This document shows, piece by piece, positions 9,953-21,271 of a DNA stretch of 64,000 bases. The notes below the pieces were generated by a model. The model did not search any database. It was given only the letters and a program-made list of their open reading frames with translations, and was not told the DNA's origin. How positions within the stretch are numbered: the stretch's first letter is position 1; each line of letters starts with the position of its first letter. The DNA is from Mikania micrantha (taxonomy: Eukaryota; Streptophyta; Magnoliopsida; Asterales; Asteraceae), in NCBI GenBank assembly GCA_009363875.1, contig CM018680.1, forward strand, positions 65,941,279 through 66,005,278. Direction: 5' to 3'. The translations under genes and the position numbers were made by a program.

Positions 9953-12900
9953 TTGGTTATGATCAGAATGCCGCCAAGAAAACAACCTACCCCGCAAGTC
10001 TCTGCTCCTCATTCATCGACTCCTACACCACCGGATTCACCACCGCCACCTCCTCCTCCTCCGCACTCTCCACCACCAGGCTCAAGCAATACACCGACAC
10101 TGGATCCTGCTACTATCGCGTTGGCTACGCTACTGAGTACTCAACTGACAAGCCAACTGAAAGAGGTCATCCCAGAGATGATAAACAGGATTCAAGGACA
10201 AGGCAACACTTCTGGTCACACTACAGGCGAGGCTAGTGGAAACACTGGTCATACGTCTGATTGCTCCTACAAATCCTTTGTAGGATGCAAACCTCCTAGT
10301 TTCACTGGAGTTGAAGGAGCTGTTGGATTAATCCAATGGCTTGAGAAAATGGAGAACACTCTGGATATCAGCGGTTGTCCAGAACATCACAAAGTTCGCT
10401 ATGCAGCTGGTTCTTTCAGCAAGCGAGCTTTGACTTGGTGGAACGCACAGATAAGAGCCAAGGGAAGAGATGAAGCAATGGCGATGCCCTGGGCAGAATT
10501 TAAACTCCTTCTGAGGAATGAGTTTTGCCCGAAACATGAACTACAACAACTGGAGATTGAGCTCTCGAATCATGAGATGAAGGGAGCTGATCATATGACT
10601 TTTACCAATCGCTATCATGAACTGGTAGCCCTGGTGCCAGAAATGGTACCGACCTTGGAGAAACTAATTGATCGCTATGTGGCAGGATTACCTTCATGTA
10701 TACAAAGCGTTGTATTGGCTTCATATCCTGCTACTTTGGAGTCAGCCATTTCCCTCTCTGCTAAGCTTACCAAAGTAATGGTAAGGTCTGGGGTTCTAAA
10801 AGATGAAGCTGGAAAAGCCAAGGAGACAACGTCAAAGAAACCTGAGTACCACCAGAAAAAGAAACAAAAGGTTGTCAAGAATTATGCAGCCGTTACCCCT
10901 CTGCGACAGGCACCTGCAGCACCTGTCAATCCTACTACTAGGGGTTATGGAGGGGAATATCCCCAGTGCGCAAACTGCAAGTATCATCATCCTGTTGGTG
11001 CTCAATGCAGGAAGTGCACGAATTGTGGCCGGTATGGCCACTGGGTTAACAAATGTCGCTTTGCGGTGAATCAAGCAACCAACACTGCAACAAGAGCACT
11101 ACTACCACCACCACAGAACCCAGGCAATATCAACAACCGAGACTGTTACAACTGCGGGGAACCAGGTCACTTTTCCCGCAACTGTCCGAAGAAGGTGCCA
11201 GCTGGAGCACAAGCACCTCGTGGACGAGCTTTTGTCATCGGAGCCAATGCCGCACGCCAAGACCCTAATGTGGTCACTGGTACATTTCTTTTACATGACT
11301 CTTATGCATCCATACTATTTGATACTGGTGCAGACCAGAGTTTTATTTCATCTGATTTTGCACGACAACTTAGTCTTATTGAGGATACTTTAGACTCCCC
11401 TTACATTATTGAAGTAGCTAATGGGAAACAAGTTACAGTTAGCACTATACTTAGGAACTGCCCACTTACACTCGTAGATCATACATTTTCCATCGACTTG
11501 TTGCCGATGGAGTTGGGCAGTTTTGATATCATTGTGGGGATGGATTGGCTCTCACTCAATCGAGTTGAAGTCATCTGTTCCGAGAAGCTACTTCGGATCC
11601 CAGTAACGGATGATTGTGTATTGGAGGTTCGTGGGGATCAAGCCAAGAGAAACGTAAAGATCATATCATGCATAAAAACGCGTAAGTGTCTGCAAAAGAA
11701 GTGCATAGCATTCTTGGCTCATGTGGTGGAGAAAGACAAAGACAAGAAAACATTACAAGACGTACCGATAGTGAGAGAATATCCTGAGGTGTTTCCTGAC
11801 GATCTACCTGGTTTGCCTCCTGTGCGACCGGTAGAGTTTCGTATCGATCTGATTCCTGGAGCAACGCCTGTTGCTAAATCCCCTTATAGGTTAGCACCTT
11901 CGGAGATGCAGGAATTATCTAACCAATTACAGGAGCTACTTGATAAAGGTTTCATCCGACCGAGCTACTCACCTTGGGGAGCTCCGGTTCTGTTCGTGAA
12001 AAAGAAGGATGGATCCTTTCGGATGTGCATAGACTACAGGGAGCTAAACAAACTAACCATCAAGAATCGGTATCCGTTACCGAGGATTGATGACTTATTT
12101 GATCAATTGCAAGGAGCTCAGTACTTTTCGAAGATCGATCTACGTTCCGGATACCATCAGCTTAGAGTACAAGACGAAGACATACCCAAGACGGCGTTTC
12201 GTACCAGGTACGGGCACTATGAGTTCATGGTGATGCCTTTCGGTTTGACGAATGCACCTGCGGTTTTCATGGACCTCATGAACCGTGTGTGTAAGCCGTA
12301 CTTAGATCAATTTGTTATTGTTTTCATTGATGACATATTGATCTATTCTAAAAGCAAAGCAGAACACGAGCAACATCTGAGAACGATCTTGGAACTGTTA
12401 AAGGAAGAGAAACTCTATGCCAAATTCTCTAAGTGTGAGTTTTGGTTAAAAGAGGTTCAATTCCTAGGCCACGTTGTTAACAGTGAGGGAATTCACGTTG
12501 ATCCTGCCAAGATCGAGGCAATAAAAGATTGGGACACTCCGAAGACACCTACGGAGATACGTTCTTTTCTAGGCTTAGCAGGCTATTACAGAAGGTTTAT
12601 TTCAAACTTTTCTAAGATAGCTCTGCCACTCACGAAGCTAACACAGAAAAGCGAGCCGTTTATTTGGGAGCAAAAACAAGAAAAAGCCTTTCAGACATTG
12701 AAACAAAAGCTATGTGATGCTCCGATCTTATCTCTCCCAGATGGTTGTGATGACTTTGTTGTTTATTGTGATGCATCCCATCAGGGACTTGGCTGTGTAC
12801 TTATGCAGCGGGACAAAGTCATTGCCTATGCTTCGAGACAATTAAAGATTCATGAGAAGAACTACACAACTCATGATCTGGAATTGGGAGCAGTGGTGTT

Positions 12901-13052
12901 TGCACTGAAGATCTGGAGGCATTACTTATATGGAACCAAGTGTACCATATTTACAGACCACAAAAGTCTGCAACACATATTCGATCAGAAGGAACTCAAT
13001 ATGCGACAGCGACGTTGGGTTGAGCTTCTGAATGACTATGACTGTGTGATTA
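9953..13052 (+). CDS. Host element Gag-Pol, first part (Gag, protease, RT, RNase H)
   Basis: Open from ATG 9953; ATG 9968 (MPPRKQP) is the likelier start. A Pro-rich N-terminus precedes the Gag core (residues ~90-270) and zinc knuckles (CTNCGRYGHWVNKC; CYNCGEPGHFSRNC near residue 397). Then come an aspartic protease with DTGAD at about residue 457, reverse transcriptase with catalytic FIDD at about 791-794, and RNase H (YCDAS near 940, then TDHKSLQ). Residue numbers count from 9953. The frame is intact up to 13052, where the nested element interrupts it; the open frame's continuation to 13102 is LTR sequence of the intruder. Removing 13053-25008 restores phase exactly into 25009-26567. It acts in cytoplasmic particle assembly and reverse transcription. 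The interrupted copy cannot make a full polyprotein from a simple transcript. Confidence 0.93.
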
Positions 13053-14251
13053 TGTCACACCCCCAATTTCAACTAACGGAATCATACCGTTTGGGAACGT
13101 GACAAACCAGGATCTCAGATCATTAGACATAGCGAAGACCTCTATATGAATTTCAAAAACATACGTTGGTCTTTAAAACAAACGTAATAACCAGAGTTTA
13201 CAAAAAGTGCGGAAGCGTTTAAAAACCATAAACAGTTGTAAATCAAACATTACAATTCAAAGTACTAAAATATTCAGATTTAAGTAATCAAAATGAAAGA
13301 AATGCATGAGACTCTATCTTCCTAGTCCATGCCAGCTGTTACGCGCGCCTTAGCGTCCTGAGAAAACATGCAAATCAAGTCAACACAAAGGTTGGTGCAT
13401 AACACAGGTTTTAAGCAATCATAGCGTTCAAAACATCAATTTGAATAACAAGTTGGTAGATAACATAATCACAATTGCACAGTCATGATAGCTAGTCATA
13501 TAACTATTTACATACGTGTTCGACACCGAAGCTGACTAGTTGCCATGCTATAGCATGTTTTCGCCTTGCCACTATTGTCTATCACAACAATAGTAAAAAT
13601 GTGTTTGGTCAGTCAAACACCTGCGTAGATCCCATCTACCAGGTGAGGTTTGTCAAACCTAATAGATCTATTTCCAACTACCACGCTTTGCACTACGGCA
13701 AACTAAACGGTTCGAGGTGTGTAAGGACTTTCAAGTTGATATGTTGGCACATAATGTAAACAGATAACTCATGCAAGTGATATGTATCTAAAATAGTTTG
13801 TTGCACATGTTTTCTCCCCCAAAACAGTTTAAAATAAGAAAGGGGCCGTGTACGCACCTTTGATAAGAGTAGAATGATCAAACACGTGTGAACTTGCGTA
13901 GAAATCCTCTACGAAGAATCTGTGATTTAAACAATAACCTATTGTTATTCGAATAATCATTTTGTGCTTAAAATCACATACGTATCAACATACGTATGTC
14001 AAAGTGTGAGAATTAGGCATACGGAAGTACGCGTGTCACTGAAATCGATTAAATAAAATCGTATTTGATTTTATTCAATTAATCGTAATTATACGCGATT
14101 TCGTGTTCGGACTAAAATATGAATTTTATTATTCTACTGCGTTCGTATTCTCGTTACGGTTCCAACGCAACTTGAACGAACTAAATCGGAGTTCGTATGT
14201 GGAAGTTATGATTAAAACACCAAAATAATCAAAAACATCAAAAATTTGTTT

Positions 14252-14318
14252 GGGCCGGGACTCGAACCCGCGACCCTCAAGTCCCACACCCACACATCTA
14301 ACCATCTCAGCCCGCTAG
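14252..14318 (-). other. tRNA-like segment with A-box and B-box in the LTR
   Basis: On the minus strand, GGGCTGAGATGGTTAGATG resembles a Pol III A box/D arm. About 30 bases later, GGGTTCGAGTCCCGG is a perfect-looking B box/T arm. Overall spacing is tRNA-sized (about 67 bases), but the acceptor arms do not pair properly, so this is a tRNA-derived or SINE-like piece, not a working tRNA gene. The second copy is at 23353-23419 in the other LTR, so it is part of the LTR. Confidence 0.6.
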
Positions 14319-15532
14319 GGTGTCGCAATGGATATCAGAATTTAAATTCTTTTAAATCCTATTCCAACCTAATTCTTATTCCATAACATAGCCGAAGCAC
14401 TTAACCTCCAAATTGAACCCGATTTCGAATCCGATTTCACCCAACAACACCAGAATATCATTCTAATCACTTAAGAGTTCCTAATGGTGGTTTTAATTTG
14501 ATCAGAACACAATCGATGTGTTCAAATTACCCACATAAGTCTCGGTTTTTAACCAAACAACTTTAAAATTCGAATTCTTCTAATTCGTTGAAACTAAATG
14601 AAATTATCCTATCACAAACCTTAATCGGAACTATCTGAAGCTAGTTATACTCATTAATTTGATTATTGAACTCATTTGAATGCTAACCCCCAAAACAGTT
14701 TATCACTAAGAACCCTAGGATTGAATTCCATAAATTCGCTATCATCAATCGAAATTGTTGTAAGAATAACCTTGTTCGGCCTTTTCTGAAACTAACCATA
14801 TAGTTTAATTTGAATATGAAATCCATTTAATACAAAATCCCCAAAACGTGTTCTATGATAAACCCTAGAACTCGGATTCATATCAATTGATGTTATAAGC
14901 CGAAATTAACACACAGGTTCACTTAATCGGCATGTTTAGAAGGTTTAGGAACGAAAACTTACTTGATTTGATAGCCAATCGAAAGAGATCACTTGTGAGT
15001 TGATGTTCGGCCGCCCCTTGTTCGAACTCTTGATTTCGTGTCTTGTAAAATCAAATTGATGTATGAATAGATCTCTAAGAATGCCGATTATGTTTTCTGT
15101 AACCTCAATTTGATGGATTAAAGCCGTGTTATATCAATTTGATATATGGGAGTTACGGTTTCGCCTCTTGAACTTGAAAATGATTAAATTCGATCATTAT
15201 TGCTTCTAGTAACGTATTATAACTGTTAATAATCATCAATGAGATGATTATTGTTAGTTTTATAACCATTACAACCCTTATTATTACGAGATTCGAATTT
15301 CCCCAATTCGTTTGGCCAAATTTTGACTTTTAAAAGTCAAAATCAATTGCTATTACAACTTATAAACTAATTCTTGGAATTAACACTTACAAATCTGATT
15401 TTTGGCTTAATCTCAACTTCTAAGAATTTTTCTAAATCCATAACATATTGTTTTGATTTACAAAACTACTTTAAAATTCCTAATTATTACTAAATGGCAC
15501 AATTGAACTGATTTCAAACTTGATTTATCCAA

Positions 15533-15850
15533 TTGGGCCCCCATCAAGTTCACTGGGCCTCACAGAATATAACTGGGCCTGCCTTGACCTTCCATGGGCC
15601 TACTTTGTTCACATTGGGCCTCACTTGCCCCTTATTAGGCCTTACTGGGCCTCTCTTGATTTATTGGGCCTACACTGACTATGTTGAGCCTAATTGATCT
15701 TGTTGAGTCTTCCTTGACCTTATTGGATCTTCTTTGGCTTTACTGGACCTTCTTTGGCTTTGTTGGGCCTTTACTGGTATTATTGGGTCTTGATTGGCCT
15801 TATTGGGCCTTGATTGTCCTTGTTGGGCCTTGATTGTCCTTGTTGGGCCT
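15533..15850. repeat. TGGGCCT motif array in the nested LTR
   Basis: At least 12 copies of TGGGCC(T) or close variants within about 320 bp, spaced 15-30 bp, with TTGATTGTCCTTGTTGGGCC repeated in tandem at the right end; copy at about 24630-24950. It is the reverse-complement counterpart of the GGCCCA array in the host LTR, although the surrounding LTR sequences differ. Confidence 0.65.
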
Positions 15851-15904
15851 GTGATAGCACCAACTCCCGTTAACAGAGTTAGTGTGAAAAGTCGGATTGT
15901 CACA

Positions 15905-16464
15905 TCATCCCCTTGTTGAAGGAATTTTCGTCCCGAAAATTAGCAAGTGTTAAGAGTAGTTAGGAAACTACTTACGAGTTTAAATCGTACATGTTAGTGT
16001 GATTTGATCATTCTGTGTGCTTGTGTGTACTCACACACAAAGTCTAATGCTTGCAACATCACAACTCAATTGTGATCGTTCAATGTAACTGTTTTGCGTG
16101 TTCACTAGTTAGTTCACCTAACTGTGACTGTTTGTGTTTGATCATACTGTGTTGTGTAACCTCACACATAGTGAGTGTCTGAAACTGTTTGTACTATGTA
16201 ACCCCGCACATAGCAAAATGTATGTACTATGCAACCCCGCACATAGTAAAATGAGTGTAATCAATCATGTATGTACTACCATAACATGTAACCTATGAAA
16301 TGTAGCACATAAAACATATAGAATGTAATGTAGCACAAATATTTGTAACAAAATCAAAATCCATTGAATAAATAAAACGTTTGTGCTTACAGTTTGAAAT
16401 TTGCAGTGTTGATGTGTGAAAGCATCACGTCATCCCCTTGTTGAAGGAAATTTCGTCCCGAAAT
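15905..16464 (-). other. 3' non-coding block of the nested element with duplicated palindrome and purine tract
   Basis: Between the pol stop and the 3' LTR. The unit of a ...TTCGGGACGAAA... palindrome plus TTCAACAAGGGGATGA purine tract occurs twice, at 15905-15941 (abutting the LTR, hence the functional tract) and at about 16431-16467 (at the pol stop). Between them are repeats of GTACTATGTAACCCCGCACA at about 16190-16250 and other TGTAGCACATA-type short repeats. Confidence 0.7.
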
Positions 16465-19400
16465 TTAACGTGCGCTCTCAGTGTTAGCAGTAGCTGTCTT
16501 GAATAGATGAGGATATTTCTTCATCATTTGATCTTCCCGTTCCCATGTGAATTCAGGACCCCGTCTTGAATTCCATCGGACTTTGACTATTGGAATCTTG
16601 CTTTGCTTCAGTTGTTTGACCTCTCGGTCCATGATCTCTGCTGGTTCTTCAATGAATCGCAGTTGTTCATCTACTTGTATTTCTTCCAACGGTACAATCA
16701 ATGTCTCATCAGAAAGACATTTCTTTAAGTTCGATACGTGAAAGACATCATGAACTCCACTGAGTTCATCCGGTAGTTTGAGTTGGTACGCAACCGGACC
16801 AATCCTTTTCAGAATCTCAAAAGGTCCTACGTAACGTGGACTAAGCTTCCCGCGCTTGCCAAATCGTATCACACTTTTCCAAGGTGATACCTTTAGAAGA
16901 ACTCGATCTCCTACTTGAAATTCCAACGGTTTACGACGTTTGTCTGCATAACTCTTCTGTCGATCCCGAGCCGCTGCCATACGGTTTCGGATTTGAACTA
17001 TCTTCTCTGTTGTTTCGTGCACCAGTTCAGGACCTGTTATCTGACTGTCACCAATTTCAGCCCAGCAAACTGGTGAACGACATTTGCGACCATACAACGC
17101 TTCAAACGGTGCTGCTTGAATACTTGTATGATAACTATTGTTGTAAGAGAATTCCACCAACGGTAAATGATTCTCCCAGCTATCACCAAAATCAATTACA
17201 CAAGCTCGTAACATATCCTCGAGCGTTTGAATTGTTCGTTCACTTTGACCGTCGGTCTGTGGGTGATAGGCGGTACTCATATCCAAGCGAGTCCCCAATG
17301 ACTTATGAAGAGATTTCCAAAAATTGGAAGTAAATCGGGCATCCCGATCTGATATAATAGAAATTGGCACACCATGCCGTGCTACTATTTCCTTAATGTA
17401 AATACGAGTCAGTTTCTCCATCTTATCAGTTTCCTTGATTGCTAAGAAGTGTGCAGATTTCGTTAATCGATCAACAATTACCCATATCGTATCACAACCA
17501 CTCGGTGTACGGGGTAACTTAGTAATGAAATCCATCGAAATCTGTTCCCACTTCCACATCGGTATCTCTGGTTGTTGCAGTAAACCAGATGGCTTCTGAT
17601 ATTCAACTTTGACTTTCGAACAAGTCAAACATTTGCTAACGTACTTAGCAATATCAGCTTTCATATGAGGCCACCAATACAGTGCCTTTAAATCATGGTA
17701 CATCTTATCTGATCCCGGATGGACTGAATATCTAGACTTGTGTGCTTCGTCCATCACGAGTTCCCTTAAACCTCCATACAAAGGTATCCACATTCGGTCA
17801 ATGAAATAACGAATTCCATCAGGTTTAACATTCAATTGTTCTTCCATTCCTCTTAAAGATTCCGATACTAAGTTTTCCGTTTTCAAAGCCTCAATCTGAG
17901 CACTATGTACCTTGTCAGGTAAGTCAGTATGTATTGTCATCATAAGTGCACGAACCCGTCTTGTTCCCGTTGTATCTTTTCTGCTCAAAGCATCGGCTAC
18001 GACATTAGCCTTTCCCGGGTGATACTTAATTGCACACTCGTAATCGTTCAACAACTCAACCCATCGTCGTTGTCTCATATTAAGCTCCTTCTGATCAAAG
18101 ATATGCTGCAAACTCTTATGATCAGTGTAGATGGTACACTTAGTTCCATACAGATAATGCCTCCAAATCTTCAAAGCAAAAACCACTGCTCCTAACTCCA
18201 AGTCATGAGTAGTGTAATTCTTTTCATGTGTTCGTAGTTGTCTGGAAGCATAAGCGATCACCTTATCCCGTTGCATCAACACACATCCCAAACCCTGTCC
18301 AGATGCGTCACAATACACCGCAAAGTCTTCCGTTCCTTCCGGTAAGGACAGAATTGGTGCGCTGCAAAGCTTCTGTTTCAATAACTGGAATGCAGCTTCT
18401 TGTTTATCCGTCCAGTTATATTTTGTTCCTTTGTGCGTCAGAGCTGTAAGTGGTTGAGCGATCTTTGAGAAACCCTCAATGAATCGTCGATAATAACCCG
18501 CCAAACCAAGGAATTGTCGTACCTCGGTAGGGGTCTTTGGCGCTTCCCAATTCTTAATCGCTTCGATCTTCGCTGGATCAACATGTATACCCTTTTCATT
18601 AACTATATGACCCAAGAACTGTACTTCTCGCATCCAGAAATCACATTTCGAGAACTTAGCATACAGTTGTTCTTGTTTCAATAGCTCTAGTAGTAATCGA
18701 AGATGTTCAGCATGTTCCTCCTCAGACTTTGAATAGATGAGAATGTCATCGATGAAAACAATGACAAACTTATCAAGATAAGGTTTACAAACACGATTCA
18801 TGAGATCCATGAATACGGCTGGAGCGTTTGTCAACCCAAATGGCATGACCAAGAACTCATAATGGCCATAGCGCGTCCTGAATGCTGTCTTTGGAATATC
18901 CTCCTCCTGGACTCTTAGTTGATGATAACCCGACCTGAGATCAATCTTCGAGTAGTAACTCGAACCTTGCAATTGATCGAACAGATCGTCAATCCTGGGT
19001 AACGGATACCGGTTCTTGATAGTAACCTTGTTCAATTCCCGGTAATCGATACACATTCGGAAAGTTCCATCCTTCTTCTTTACAAACAATACTGGAGCTC
19101 CCCATGGTGAAAAACTAGGTCGTATGAAACCCTTATCCAACAATTCTTGCAATTGTGTGGATAACTCTTGCATTTCTGACGGTGCAAGTCGATAAGGCGC
19201 CCTAGCTATCGGTGCTGCGTCTGGTGTAAGGTCGATTCGGAATTCCACCTGTCTGACAGGCGGTAATCCCGGCAAGTCTTCTGGAAACACCTCCGAAAAC
19301 TCACAAACTATAGGTATATCTTCAAGCTTCTTCTCAGCTACCGGCTTTTCAGTTATAAGTGCTATAACTGCCGTATGACCTTTCCGCAGACATTTGTGTG

Positions 19401-20001
19401 CTTTCATACAAGATATGAGACGCAGTGGCGTACTGCTCTTCTCTCCTTGTACATATAATGTCTCTCCCTGCGGAAGAGGTATGCGAACAATCTTTTCATG
19501 GCATACTATTTCAGCCTGGTTTTTAGACAACCAATCCATGCCAATGACTACATCAAAACTGCCTAAGGCAATAGGCATCAAATCAATCTCTAATGTCTGA
19601 CCCATCAAATCAAGAATACATCCCTTATAAATGTTTTCTACTATAATCAACTTACCATCCGCTAACTCCACAGTATAGGGACTATCTAAGGCAGTGGGAC
19701 TAACATCTAGTGACTTAGCAAGTGAACTAGATACAAAACTCCGGTCGGCACCAGTGTCAAATAACATAGAGGCATAGTGATTATTTAAGAGGAACGTACC
19801 CGTAACAATGTTGGGATCCTCCCGCGCTTGACGTCCTCCTATCACAAACGCCCTGCCTCTAGCACCGTTGTTGTTGTTATTATTATTGTTGTTGTTGGTG
19901 CCATTGCCATTACCGTTGCCACTTCCATTACCATTACCATTGTTGTCCCCGCCTTTCTTAAGTTGTGGGCAATCTTTCTTGAAATGCCCATCTTGCCGCA
20001 C
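16465..20001 (-). CDS. Nested element Pol (protease, RT, RNase H, integrase, chromodomain)
   Basis: Uninterrupted frame of about 1178 codons ending TAA at 16465. It opens inside the third Gag zinc knuckle (GHFKKDCPQ), so its apparent ATG is not a real start. Asn/Gly-rich linker, protease DTGADRSF, RT with FIDDILIYSKS (near 18735-18750), RNase H YCDASGQG and TDHKSLQ follow. The integrase has HHCC (EAHKSRYSVH ... CLTCSKVK) and DD35E residues near 17530, 17350 and 17243. The C-terminal chromodomain (IPIVKVRWNSRRGPEFTWE) lies near 16480-16630. Compared with the host element, where Gag and Pol are one frame, a single-base deletion near 19985 separates Pol from Gag here. Confidence 0.92.
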   Translation of the reverse strand: MRQDGHFKKDCPQLKKGGDNNGNGNGSGNGNGNGTNNNNNNNNNNGARGRAFVIGGRQAREDPNIVTGTFLLNNHYASMLFDTGADRSFVSSSLAKSLDVSPTALDSPYTVELADGKLIIVENIYKGCILDLMGQTLEIDLMPIALGSFDVVIGMDWLSKNQAEIVCHEKIVRIPLPQGETLYVQGEKSSTPLRLISCMKAHKCLRKGHTAVIALITEKPVAEKKLEDIPIVCEFSEVFPEDLPGLPPVRQVEFRIDLTPDAAPIARAPYRLAPSEMQELSTQLQELLDKGFIRPSFSPWGAPVLFVKKKDGTFRMCIDYRELNKVTIKNRYPLPRIDDLFDQLQGSSYYSKIDLRSGYHQLRVQEEDIPKTAFRTRYGHYEFLVMPFGLTNAPAVFMDLMNRVCKPYLDKFVIVFIDDILIYSKSEEEHAEHLRLLLELLKQEQLYAKFSKCDFWMREVQFLGHIVNEKGIHVDPAKIEAIKNWEAPKTPTEVRQFLGLAGYYRRFIEGFSKIAQPLTALTHKGTKYNWTDKQEAAFQLLKQKLCSAPILSLPEGTEDFAVYCDASGQGLGCVLMQRDKVIAYASRQLRTHEKNYTTHDLELGAVVFALKIWRHYLYGTKCTIYTDHKSLQHIFDQKELNMRQRRWVELLNDYECAIKYHPGKANVVADALSRKDTTGTRRVRALMMTIHTDLPDKVHSAQIEALKTENLVSESLRGMEEQLNVKPDGIRYFIDRMWIPLYGGLRELVMDEAHKSRYSVHPGSDKMYHDLKALYWWPHMKADIAKYVSKCLTCSKVKVEYQKPSGLLQQPEIPMWKWEQISMDFITKLPRTPSGCDTIWVIVDRLTKSAHFLAIKETDKMEKLTRIYIKEIVARHGVPISIISDRDARFTSNFWKSLHKSLGTRLDMSTAYHPQTDGQSERTIQTLEDMLRACVIDFGDSWENHLPLVEFSYNNSYHTSIQAAPFEALYGRKCRSPVCWAEIGDSQITGPELVHETTEKIVQIRNRMAAARDRQKSYADKRRKPLEFQVGDRVLLKVSPWKSVIRFGKRGKLSPRYVGPFEILKRIGPVAYQLKLPDELSGVHDVFHVSNLKKCLSDETLIVPLEEIQVDEQLRFIEEPAEIMDREVKQLKQSKIPIVKVRWNSRRGPEFTWEREDQMMKKYPHLFKTATANTESAR

Positions 20002-21023
20002 TCAAAACAACCTTTCTGCGCGTTGTTTTGATTGTTATTCTGGTTGTTATTATTGTTCTGTAGCTCTCCGCGACAATCCTTAGCCGCATGTCCAACCTTG
20101 CCACACCTCTGGCACTTAGCTTTATCACATTGGTTACCCGCATGATGGTAACCACACCTGTTGCACTTGGGGTGCTTACCAATATAGCCCCCTGACGATG
20201 ACGATTGCTGACCACTGTTTGAATTATGATAGGACTTGTTCGAGTCCTGCTTCCTGTTCTGCTGTTGGTTATTACCCTTGTAGTTGTTGCTTTCCCACTT
20301 CCTCTTGTGATCTCCTACCTTAGTAGCAGATGTCCGCTTAGGCAGGGTTCCCTGTAACACTGCCTGATCAGTAAGCTGATGTGCTAGACGTACAGCTTGT
20401 TGGATGGTGGTGGGATTTGCTGAAGTCACCAACCCTTGAATCTGAGGCACTAGTCCTCCAATGTACCTTTCGATCCACTTACTGGCTGGAGTAGCCATGT
20501 GTGGAAGCAGTCTGGCCAACTCATGTGACCTGGTTGTGTATTCTTCAATGTTTGACCCCTCCATCTTGAGGTGCCAGTATTCCTCCTCCAACTTCTGCAT
20601 TTCACTGCGAGGACAGTACTCCTCTTGCAGTAAAGTTTTGAAGTTGTTCCAGGTCAACGCATTTGCTTCTCCCAACCCCAGAGTCTGAACATTGGAGTTC
20701 CACCAAGTCAGGGCTGGACCCTCCAAAGTTCCAGTAGCAAATTTCACTTTGCTGTCATCCGGGCAGTTGCACATCTCGAACACAGATTCAGCTTTTTCAA
20801 TCCATCGGAGAAGTCCTATAGCTCCCTCCGACCCTTTGAAGTTGTGTGGTTTGCAGTCCAAGAACATCTTGAACGTGCATACTTGTGGGTTAATCACTCC
20901 CCCAGCTGGACCCTGTGGTCCTGTGTTGTGTGTCTGAGCATACTGTGCAATAGCCTCTGCGACTCTGTTGTTAATTAGCTCGTTGAGCTCAGCAACAGTC
21001 ATATGTACGTTTCCCTCAGCCAT
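19842..21023 (-). CDS. Nested element Gag, frameshifted near its end
   Basis: Starts MAEGNVHMTVAEL. Gag core (residues ~45-220, KMFLDCKPHNFKG ... ALTWWNS ... IEEYTTRSHEL), a basic Asn/Gln-rich linker, then zinc knuckles CNRCGYHHAGNQC and CQRCGKVGHAAKDC. The third knuckle begins CFECGKMG and is then out of phase; its remaining His and Cys residues are found in the pol frame. The last ~45 codons of this ORF are therefore nonsense read-through. Related elements use one continuous Gag-Pol frame, so I read this as a disabling deletion or sequence error rather than programmed frameshifting; no slippery heptamer was obvious. Confidence 0.88.
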   Translation of the reverse strand: MAEGNVHMTVAELNELINNRVAEAIAQYAQTHNTGPQGPAGGVINPQVCTFKMFLDCKPHNFKGSEGAIGLLRWIEKAESVFEMCNCPDDSKVKFATGTLEGPALTWWNSNVQTLGLGEANALTWNNFKTLLQEEYCPRSEMQKLEEEYWHLKMEGSNIEEYTTRSHELARLLPHMATPASKWIERYIGGLVPQIQGLVTSANPTTIQQAVRLAHQLTDQAVLQGTLPKRTSATKVGDHKRKWESNNYKGNNQQQNRKQDSNKSYHNSNSGQQSSSSGGYIGKHPKCNRCGYHHAGNQCDKAKCQRCGKVGHAAKDCRGELQNNNNNQNNNQNNAQKGCFECGKMGISRKIAHNLRKAGTTMVMVMEVATVMAMAPTTTIIITTTTVLEAGRL

Positions 21024-21271
21024 TAGTTCCTATTTATAAGAAGTGTTAGCACGAAGTCAAAATCCAATGTAACATGTGTAAGTAAAACAACAAACATAAC
21101 ATGTAATATAATCAACACAGTTGTTGAAAAATAAAAGATAACTCTTCCATAAATAGAAATTTTCTTTGAGTACAATACTTTTGAAATGAAATACAAAATT
21201 TCAAACTATTAATGTAGGAACACAACCCGTTCCTAATAAGTTTAAACAAAACAGAAATAAAAGAAAGAGAA

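Larger units (their letters stand above)
13053..15904 (-). repeat. 3' LTR of the nested element (2852 bp)
   Basis: Contains, read on the minus strand, a TGGGCC/AGGCCCA-rich array (about 15850-15533), a tRNA-like stretch (14318-14252) and the conserved CACCAACC...TTCTCAGG motif (13400-13356). Indels relative to the 5' LTR are single bases. Confidence 0.94.

Noticed and set aside
13053..13102. Apparent C-terminal tail of the host polyprotein after 13052
   Set aside because: These codons are LTR sequence of the nested element; the true continuation is at 25009.
14252..14318. A functional tRNA gene
   Set aside because: A and B boxes are present but acceptor and T stems do not pair fully, and the segment is an integral part of both LTRs.
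15679..15903. Minus-strand 74-codon frame in the nested LTR (copy at 24778-25002)
   Set aside because: Q/K/R-rich peptide generated by the TGGGCCT tandem motif; no start context or domain.
19842..20001. Programmed gag-pol frameshift site in the nested element
   Set aside because: The break falls inside a zinc knuckle, which programmed sites avoid, no slippery heptamer is evident, and the related host element has one continuous frame.
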